Source of the DNA: Andrena cerasifolii
Taxonomy: Eukaryota > Arthropoda > Insecta > Hymenoptera > Andrenidae
DNA length: 64,000 nt
Reading direction: 5' to 3'
Assembly: GCF_050908995.1 (NCBI RefSeq)
Contig: NC_135129.1
Span: 3,782,001-3,846,000 of the forward strand
The position numbers and the translations under genes were made by a program. The stretch's first letter is position 1; each line of letters begins with the position of its first letter. The notes beneath the pieces are model-generated. The model was not told the origin of the DNA. It saw nothing but the letters and a program-made list of their open reading frames with translations, and made no database searches. Below, piece after piece: positions 55,242 to 64,000 of this stretch.

Positions 55242-57044
55242 TTTTAAACTGGTTAAATTCCGAAAGAAAGTTCTATGTAATATAGTAAGCGAAAGGAACA
55301 AGAGGAGAAATGGTCCTACCTGAAATAGAACGTGTTTTCCGTATAACGTGCTTCTTATTGTGATTGGACACAAAGTAGAGTAAAACGCACGCGGTATTAT
55401 TATCGATCGAAACGAAAAAGATTCACGGTATTAGCAAGTTCAGGTTACGTCGAGTCAAGGACACTCATAAGCATCCTCTTTTCTAGTAAAACTAAATGTA
55501 AGTGATAGGTAGAGCATTATCGATGATCTTTGACTTGCGATTCTTGCAATTACGATCATTTTCTTTCCGCAACGCGACTCAGCGTGTGCCAATGCTATAG
55601 AACTTTTTGTATACATCCAATGAAGGAAATGAAGTTTATAAAATCCGGGCAGCAATATTGGCCGGTGTTTGTTTAAAAACATATATAGATGCATATATAT
55701 CTGTAATAAAAGAGAATATTATTCTTATAAAGAAATACGAATTTGATTTACAGCAATTTGTCTTGCGACAATCTTTCGCTAACTAAATAGATCGTGAGTG
55801 CACAGATCATCCGTATTATTTAAATATATAAAATACATCGCACTGTATTAAATTTTAAGAGCGCTTGGCAACTTTGCGCATTGTAGTATTAGAAATTTAA
55901 TAAAACGATATATAAGTATAAAATCTAAACGATTGTATATCAAATTCCATTACCACGTTTTGCTTTCCTTACGCGGAAAGTAAGCACTATTAATCGTTAA
56001 ACTCTCAATTGGATTTAAACATACACGTTTACAATGAATATACATATTAGCCGTATGATTTTCATGCCGTGCGGGTATTCTATACGTAATCCTCGTTAAG
56101 TAACGGTAAATTAGATAATTCATGTTCGTCGTCAAACATATCTTTGTTGTGCAACTGTTTTAAACCTAATTATTCGTGATTAATCAAGTGTTATTATATA
56201 ATAAACCAATGCAAGTAACCAGCGCTATGCTTAACCAAGAAATATATCTTATTCATTGTACGCAGCATTTATCAGAATTTATGCGATCAGGTCAGAGTTT
56301 ATTGATTCATTCCAGTATAAATGTCCTACTGTACAGTTATAATTCTGCGATAGTATTGGAGCTGTTATGACTGCCGATTATACGTGTGCCCGTCCGATTG
56401 CTTTGACGAGAACAAAATTCTCATCGTAAAATCATTAGTCACTTTTCGTGGTATTTAACGTATTAATGTGTATATTTTATGTTCGGCGGTATTGCGTGGA
56501 TATATGTCCCAACGTTAGACGAGTGAATTGTTGTGGATAGGTCGGAATTATAAAAGCAAAGTATTAAATGTCTCATTGATGCAGTAAACTTTGTAGATCT
56601 GAAATTGTCCTGATACATATTTTTATATTGTACAATGTTGTCCAATAAACAATGAAGTATTCCAATCTCGTGCTACCACATAATTTTCCATTGCATTATT
56701 GCACTCCGACAAATTTCGTATCCTACTATACGATTTGTAAAATTTACATCTCACCGATCACAGATGAGTTCTATTATAAAATCAATCACGGGAAGCTGCT
56801 TCAACTCATTTATTGACCGGCATATAAAGTTCATTGCAATGAATTTGAGCGTTGAAAGTGTGTACAGGTGGGGGATGAAGAAAGTGGGGATATGTTTGAT
56901 TAAAACCGTATGACGCGCGAGTCGATGACGCGCGCAGCAGTACATTCCGAGATCTGGTGGGTGTAGTATATTTCGTGGTTATTCGTTACTATTTGTTGGG
57001 AAAGTTGCTTTTTCGTGTCCCAAATTATCAGCGTGTTTATCATT
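55242..57044. other. 3' UTR of helicase copy 2 and Pcyt2 upstream region
   Basis: AT-rich, no coding frame supported. AATAAA occurs at 55705-55710 and again near 55900. The Pcyt2 promoter must lie toward 57000 unless there is a distant first exon. Confidence 0.5.
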
Positions 57045-60000
57045 ATGACAGAGAATCGTAAGGAGGTACGAGTATGGTGCGACGGATGGTGAGTCCCCAT
57101 TAAATTACGTCCCCTACATACATAATTTAAATTTCACGTGCATGCTTTTCGAAATTGCTGGATGACTGTGTGGTTTTTCGGCAATTAAGTGCCGACGAGA
57201 TATACTCCTTTCTGCGAAATCAATGGGCAGCGATACCCTAACGATAATTTTCGATAATTCGTATCTCGGATGACACATTCATAGCGCATTTTTCTTCCAT
57301 CTATTTTTTAATTCTGACACCACGTATTGCGCGCTCGAGACGCGTTTATCGAGTTTTTTCTGTTATCGTGGGCTCGATGCTAGCGAGCTGAATAGCTATT
57401 AGTATGCCAACTTGTTCAAACCTCTCGGCGGTAGAGTTTATCGCAGTCAACAGGATACATTTTCCTGTACAATATTTTAAAAATGATTCATTTTCCGATG
57501 CAGCTACGACATGGTACATTTCGGCCACGCAAATTCTTTGCGGCAGGCGAAGGCGTTAGGTGACTATCTAGTCGTCGGCGTACATACGGATGAAGAAATT
57601 ACTAAACATAAAGGACCACCAGTGTTTATGGAAGAAGAGAGGTATGTTCTTATTCTAGGATAACAATTAAACCTTGAACTTTCGTATAATAATCTTCTTA
57701 GTTCTTTACTACACGAATCCTATCTTGGAGTCTTAACAAAATGTATTTGATAAAAAATGATAACAACTACGGTAGAAATATGTCAAAAATTATTTATTAC
57801 CCTCGTCAATATGCATTTTTAATTATTACGATTCAGGACATACTTGATATAATATTTAAGAAGTTGAGACAAAATATTGTCTTCCTTCAAATGTAGATGT
57901 ATAATACCTTTCTGATATTTTATAACAGTTTCGTTTCTTTCTCCCATATAGCTATTATAAACTCTGCTTAAAGACATCATTACTTGAAAATCATTTTACT
58001 TCATTTGTAGGATTATGAATTATTATCTGCGGAAAAAGATTGTATTCATCGTGCTAAAACATTTTCAGCTTCTGCCTATGAGAATTAAAATCTGAGTTAC
58101 GAGTTAGTATCGTAAGATCTAAAAATTTTCTATATCTAATATGTATTTATCATCAAGCGAGATTGCTTGTTGTCTATAATAATGCGATTAAAGCTTTATC
58201 CAATAGAACACATGCACATTCATTCAGAGGCATATCTAGGGTGGGGCAAGTAGGGCTGGTGCCCTGGGTGCTAATGTCGGGGGGCGCACAATAGCCGAAA
58301 GAAATAGTGTTTCTTGAATAAATGTATTTGGATGGTTAATGTTAGTAGTTTGCGCTTGTTATTCGTGTGCTTCGCATGCCTCTTTAGAGAATCTTCGAAA
58401 AGAACTTGCTGCACTTCTTGGCAAGGCCGGCGGAACCATTATGCAAGTTATGCGCTGCATAGGGGCACCAACCGAAGGGGGCGCTAAAAAACTATATCGC
58501 ACGCTTGATAATAAAGGAATCCTACCAGTGCCGGATTTAAGGTGTCACTCTGGTTAGCGTGCTGATAAATTCAACGATTTTCAGGAATTTATTGCGAAGG
58601 CAGGACTTATAGTAATGGAATAAAACTTTTTTCTATTGATTAAACTACATTTCTACAATAAATAAAAAATATAAAAGTAATAAAATTATTGCTTTTAAAA
58701 TGGTTTTGCAGGCGATTTTGATGGCACGTTTAGAAATTCATGTCTCGCTTCAATTCATGACTTATCTGAATCCAAAAATACAAACATATTCTTCATCAGT
58801 ATGACTGTCGCTATGGCCCGAACTAGAATAAATGATTTATCCTTAAAATTAACAAAATGGTGGGCAAAATACAAGAATTAATGGAATTAATTATTTCAGC
58901 TGTGTTTTCTGTGCTATTTTCGATATTAAAAGTAGGTTGGACTCAACAGAAATACTTGGTTGTAGTACTGGCCAGAGGCATAATTATGTAGAATAAGCAG
59001 TTCAATTTATAAAGCAATCGGTTCGATAGATTTTGAGATTCTACCTGCACCATGTGAAAAATTGATGTTTCGAGAAAAACACGTTCAAAGTTTTCATCTA
59101 TAGAGGCCCAGCCTCTACGCTCCCTACAAAATGCCTATGTTGAAGCTAAAATAATTGGAATTTTTCAATGAAAATTTAACAGGACATTCTTGAGGATATG
59201 TACTTTCGAAGAATGTTAAAAAAATCGATTTTTTCAAAGCATCTAACCAGAATGACCCCTTAAGAAAAATGGCCCAGGTGGCAAACATTCTAACCGGCCC
59301 ACTGTTGGGGGAAAGTGAAGATGTAGCTTACTAACAACGGGCTAGGTGTATTAGTACAGAAAAAAATATAGTATTTGATTAAAATCATAATTATAATTTG
59401 GTTAAAGCATAATTCGTTTTTGAACATGGGGCCCTAGGGGGTCCTTCTGAGAAGGGCCCAGTTTTCGGGGAAATGAAGAGGTAGTTTACTAAAAACGGGC
59501 CAAGTGTAGTAACACGAAAAAAATGTAGTGTTTGGATACCTGTACCTATTCATAATTTTTTTGAGGGTCATGGGGCCCTGCAGGGCCTTCGTGCAGGGGC
59601 CTAGGCAGCAACTGCTCATCAGCCACCCTGTTAAATCCGCCACTGAATCCCACATAAACAAAATGTAAATGTAATTCTTTTTTTTTATTGTACCTCGTTA
59701 AGACAAAAGGGCGCCAACCATCCTCGCGCCAGCCCTGCTTTTCGGCTTCATTTGTCCCCAACTTTCTTTTCAACAAATTTTATGCAATTTTATGTGTACC
59801 CAACGAGCGCTTCTACTTGCGCCACCAGATGTCATGGTGACGGATGTCAGATCCCAATAACTACTACTTATTATGTAAAAATCTATACTTTCCAATTAGT
59901 ATTCTCTTTTCAATGTTAAGACGAAGGAATAATGTTCTAAACAGTTTTTTCTAATTTATTCAAAGTTGGTAAAGATAGAGCTGCACCCCTCTTGCTGCAA

Positions 60001-62966
60001 GGTCCTCGATTTATACTTTACGATACTTTTGCGTCAGGTACAAAATGGTCCGTGGTATAAAATGGGTGGACGAGGTGGTAGAAGGTGCACCGTACGTTAC
60101 AACGTTGGAGACATTAGACAAATACAACTGTGATTTCTGTGTTCACGGTGATGATATTACTGTGACAGCGGATGGTGTCGATACATATCATTTGGTGAAA
60201 ACAGCAGGTCGTTACAGGTATATTTCAAGCGATTAATTAGTACCAGGGGTATTCCAACGATGTTGGTCCAAACGATACAAAAGAACACGATTGCTACAGG
60301 GAGGTACAAAGAACAGCTGGTGTTTCGACAACCGATTTAGTAGGACGTATGCTTTTAATGACACGGCAGCATTTTAAACAAGGAGACAGCGAATATAGCG
60401 TCGATAGGGAGCCGAGTAAAAGTATGGGTCAAGATCGATCAGCCCGGAGTCCATGGACAGGGTGCTCGCAATTTTTACCCACAACGCAGAAGATTATACA
60501 GTTCAGTGACGGGAAGAGTCCGCAGCCTGGAGATAAAATTGTTTACGTCGCAGGGGCATTTGATCTCTTTCATGTTGGTCATCTGGACTTCCTAGAGGTC
60601 GCAAAGAAGGAAGGCGATTATCTCATAGTTGGACTTCATACAGATCCAGTAGTTAATCGGTACAAATGTGGCAATCATCCAATTATGAATCTTCACGAAA
60701 GAGTGCTTAGCGTGCTAGCGTGCAAGGTAAGGGGTCAAATTTATAGGTCCGCTCAGCATTCAGTAAATCTTGACGTATTTGAAATATATTCTTCGGTTTG
60801 TAGTATGTTAATGAAGTGGTAATTGGAGCACCATATGAAGTTACTAAAGATCTTATGGAACATTTTGATGTGTCTATCGTTTGCCATGGTCAAACTCCTA
60901 TAATGCCTTGTGAAGATGGCTTAGATCCTTATGCTGAACCCAAGAGGCAAAACAAATTTAAATTGTTGGATAGTGGTAACGATATGACAACGGAAAAGAT
61001 TGTTAAGCGTATCATTCTTCACAGGTACGTACGGAAATTCTATCATTCCTATGAAAGTATCAGTTTCTCTTCAAATGATGAAAGTTAAGTACAGAGTATA
61101 TAAATTTAACGCTAATGAATTATTTCATTAAGGGGTCATTCTGATAATCACGCCGCAAAATTCGGCAACGTTCAGGCTTTTTTTCTCAGTGAATACAATG
61201 AATAACAATGTCAAACTTTTTTTTCATTTATTAAGCTACTTGTAATGTATACGGAACAATTTTTTAAATACACTTTTAATTGTGTTTTTTCAATGTTATC
61301 TGGAGCTCAAAATCGCGCCTTTGAAAGGAAATACCTCCCTGGCGGGAGTGATTTAAGCTCACAGACTCATCTCAAACAAAAAACCAAGCTGATTCTTAAT
61401 CATTATGAGTACCGCTATCGCAGGTGCCAGAATTAGTCAGATGAGTTAAAATTTAACAAAATTGCGCGCATTCAAACTTCAAGTAAGAATGGAAAATTTC
61501 GAAACTTGAAGTTTGAATGCGCGGAATTTTGTTAAATTTTGACTTACATGGCTAATTCTGGCACCTGCGATAGCGGTACTCATGATGATTAAGAATCAGT
61601 TTGGTTTTTTTGTTTCAGATGAGTCTGTGCGCAGAAATCACTCCAGCCGTCTTTTCAAAGGCGCGATTTTTAACTCCAGATAATATTGAAAAAATACAAT
61701 TAAAAGTGTATTTAAAAAATTGCTCCGTATACATTGTAAGTAACTTAATAAATGAAAAAGAAGTTTGATATTGTTATTCATTGTATTCACTGAGAAAAAA
61801 AGCCTGAATGATCCCTTAAGTGGTCTTTCCACTGTAACACCCTAAAAAATGACCATTATTTTGAACTTGTTTTGTCGCAAAAAGAATGTATTTACTAAAT
61901 TGAAGTTTTCTCTATTTGTTAATATGTATTTTGAAAATACAAACAGAATTTCATATTTTTTAATGCTTGTTATGCGCTGTATAAAAGAAGGTGCCTCGAT
62001 TGCACGGTCGATTTTGGAGGAGCTTTGTATGTATCTGGGATAGGGAAATCAGGGTGGTTTGTAATCAGTATGATTGTCGCTATGGCCCGAATTCGAATCA
62101 CACATTTTCGCTGTTTTTTCTCATCTTTTGCGATGCAAAATGATTAAAAAATTTAGCTAATTTTGATATGTGAGCTTTGGCCGGCCGCCAGTTTAATTCT
62201 TTATCAATCTAATCAAATCTAGTTCGGGATGTAGCGACAGTTATGCTGATTACAAATCTGTTTGGTTTTTTCGATTCAGATATATGGTTCCTCCAAAATC
62301 GGTCGCGCAATCGAGGCGTCTTTTTTTTAGTGCATATTACAGCCGTCTATTATGACGAAAGCAAGCATTAAAAAAAAATATGATTTTTTTTTAATTCTCA
62401 AAACACGTATTAATAAATATAAAAAACTTCAATTTAGTAAACACATTCTTTGTGTGACAAAAAAGAAGTTCCCGACAACGGTAATTTTTAAGGCGTTACA
62501 GTGGAAAGACCCCTTATTGAAACTAATTAAGAAATTACACAGTATTAACCTATTGAATTTTGTAATTTCTAAATCAGTCTGTAGTAATCATCGTTTTCCT
62601 TATTATATTTTACATTTTCTCTATCAATCGTTCATATATTACTCATGCTTTTGTAATGGGATATGCAATTTTATGCTAAAAAAACATCATGGACTCATTT
62701 TGCATTTCCATTTACGTTTAGTCCACATAAGTGTGTATGTTGTATTTTACGAGAATCTTACAATTCGATTTTCTCAGAATACTGATAAGAATTCTTAAAA
62801 AAAATATTTGCATATCCCGACTTCTTTTGAGACAGATTTATCATGTTTTGATATAGCGTTTAATTATAGGCTGGAGTTTGAAGATAGAAATTTAAAGAAG
62901 GAGAAGAAGGAATTAGCGGCTTACGAGGCATTCACGAAGTCTCAGGAAAAGGAAAGGACTGAGTAA
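57045..62966 (+). CDS. Pcyt2: Ethanolamine-phosphate cytidylyltransferase
   Basis: Catalyses CTP + phosphoethanolamine to CDP-ethanolamine + diphosphate, the usual rate-controlling step of the Kennedy pathway to phosphatidylethanolamine; cytosolic. Exons: 57045-57088, 57504-57641, 60038-60217, 60300-60726, 60804-61024, 62870-62966; 1107 nt, 368 aa (human 389), phases all consistent. Two cytidylyltransferase domains are present. The first has RVWCDGCYDMVHFGHAN with HxGH at 20-23, WVDEVVEGAPYVTTLETLD, and RTAGVSTTDLVGRML (125-132 core, the RTxGxSTT signature). The second has VYVAGAFDLFHVGHLDFLE with HxGH at 212-215, PIMNLHERVLSVLACK and VVIGAPYEVTKDL; it lacks an RTxGxSTT, as usual for this family. 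The C-terminus is a charged helix. Introns 2 and 5 are large and filled with transposons. Confidence 0.96.
58526..59645. mobile_element. hAT element in Pcyt2 intron 2
   Basis: Left end CAGTGCCGGATTTAAG and right end TTAAATCCGCCACTG; octamers AATCCTAC (58518-58525) and AATCCCAC (59646-59653) flank it with one difference. Without its nested insert (58541-59259) it reads like the copy at 30718, including GGCCCAGGTGGCAAAC. Another hAT-like left end (CAGAGGCATATCTAGGG) lies just upstream at about 58226. Confidence 0.8.
58541..59259. mobile_element. TTAA element nested in the hAT copy
   Basis: TTAA at 58537-58540 and 59260-59263; ends GGTGTCACTCTGGTTAG and CTAACCAGAATGACCCC are inverted. The insertion interrupts the hAT sequence 11 bp from its left end. 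It carries TATGACTGTCGCTATGGCCC, shared with the element at 61820-62513. Confidence 0.8.
61132..61815. mobile_element. Long foldback TTAA element in Pcyt2 intron 5
   Basis: TTAA at 61128-61131 and 61816-61819. Ends GGGGTCATTCTGATAATC and CCTGAATGATCCC. The two arms of about 340 bp pair almost throughout, meeting near 61490 (CATTCAAACTTCAAG with CTTGAAGTTTGAATG). No coding frame. Confidence 0.85.
61820..62513. mobile_element. Second foldback TTAA element, end to end with the first
   Basis: Left flank TTAA (61816-61819) is also the right flank of the preceding element; right flank TTAT (62514-62517) looks like a mutated copy. Ends GTGGTCTTTCCACTGTAAC and GTTACAGTGGAAAGACCCC. Arms pair over most of 694 bp, for example TCGATTGCACGGTCGATTTT with AAAATCGGTCGCGCAATCGA. 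Confidence 0.82.
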
Positions 62967-64000
62967 TTTATTCTGATTATTCAGAGTGTGTGATAATCAT
63001 ATTTTATGGAAGATACTTGTAAATACGATATCACACTGATATTTAATTTATTCAATTCCGTGAATATATTTGTGGCTTAAATATTTATGATTACGCTAGA
63101 CTAAGTAGCAAAAAAAGTGTTAACATGCAAGAGTGTTATTTTTCATTCCCTGTAGCTCCACGAAGAGGGACACACAACGATAGAGATACACATAGTAATT
63201 GTGTAAATCTATAAATTTTAATATGTATTTTGAATTAGACCTAGCGAAAAGTATTTTACGTTATTATATATGCCCGCATGTATATACATGTATATTTTAT
63301 TTTACCGTACTAGAGAAAATTATGAACACATTTTTTCTTAATAATCTTAGCAGCATCATATTCAAATACGTATGTATATAAAGACAGAAAGGAACGACCT
63401 AAGCGCCAGCACGTTTTTACGTCACATACGACTTATATTTTCGTAAAGTCACTATCATTGACGTACCCTATAAATTTTTATTCTTTTTACACTGGTTTCA
63501 TGCAAAAGAATTTGAAATTCTTAGAGTTTCTGACACGTTGTATTATATTATTATAAAATTAGTTTTCATAAGTTTATGAAGTAACAACTAAATTCTACGA
63601 TACGTTTGAAGCCAAAGAGAGTATGTTTCTTAGTCGTTAGACAATTTTATTACATATAATTTACAATTTGGTTTCGTAAGAATTAAAGGGCAAGAATGAA
63701 ATGTAAGAAGTAAATAAGTTTACAAATAGAAATCGTACGTTTAATTGTAAATATTAGCTCTTAACCGGTTAATCGGAGTATTACGATTTTATAGTTTTAA
63801 AATATAATTTACATACTGAATATCTTGAAACAGCAGCTGTAATACAAAGTGTTGTAACATATGGTATACTCGATTGCTTTCTTATTTGAAAATATTCACT
63901 GCAAAAGTATGAATTAGGACGTAAAATCGTAACAGTCCGTCAGGATCACTTAAGAGTTAAAACAATGGTATTCTATAAATTGTAAAGTCATGATATCTTA
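62967..64000. other. Pcyt2 3' flank, no further gene seen
   Basis: AT-rich sequence after the Pcyt2 stop, presumably its 3' UTR followed by intergenic DNA. No exon with coding character is visible up to the window end. Confidence 0.5.

Noticed and set aside
58339..58557. 72-codon plus frame in Pcyt2 intron 2
   Set aside because: Runs across the left boundary of the hAT element at 58526, so its C-terminal part is transposon sequence.

Overview
The window looks like nuclear DNA from an insect, probably hymenopteran. It is AT-rich, its genes are split by short GT-AG introns, and the proteins are animal families. It is packed with small non-autonomous DNA transposons. I see no prokaryotic or viral genes, tRNA, rRNA or CRISPR array. 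The insect and Hymenoptera calls are inference; no species can be named from sequence alone.

Layout. (1) 2566-3335, minus: CNEP1R1, regulatory subunit of the lipin phosphatase CNEP1. (2) 5668-23891, plus: CCDC66, a coiled-coil centrosome/cilium protein spread over about 18 kb, with introns full of MITEs. (3) 24055-28181, plus: a three-exon gene I cannot name (282 aa, Cys4 motif plus basic tail), starting 163 bp after the CCDC66 stop. (4) 28182-36047: about 8 kb with no gene I can support. (5) 36048-38999, minus: a metadherin/LYRIC-like membrane protein. (6) 39654-41939, minus: RNPC3, the U11/U12-65K protein of the minor spliceosome. (7) 42746-47278 and 48550-55241, plus: two tandem DDX5/DDX17/Rm62-type DEAD-box helicases. 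(8) 57045-62966, plus: Pcyt2, ethanolamine-phosphate cytidylyltransferase.

Exon models were built by reading splice sites and checking phase. For all genes except the 5' part of CCDC66, exon lengths sum to an intact frame. The genes are unrelated housekeeping functions: two in phospholipid metabolism (CNEP1R1, Pcyt2), three in RNA processing (RNPC3 and two helicases).

The most unusual observations are these. Both helicase paralogues appear to split their initiator ATG across an intron (AT|G), and the unspliced form would read ATG-TAA. Both carry a candidate premature-stop exon in the same intron before helicase motif VI. The introns hold many piggyBac-type (TTAA), hAT-type (8-bp duplication), PIF/Harbinger-type (3-bp) and mariner-type (TA) elements, several of them long foldbacks, including two end to end sharing one TTAA.
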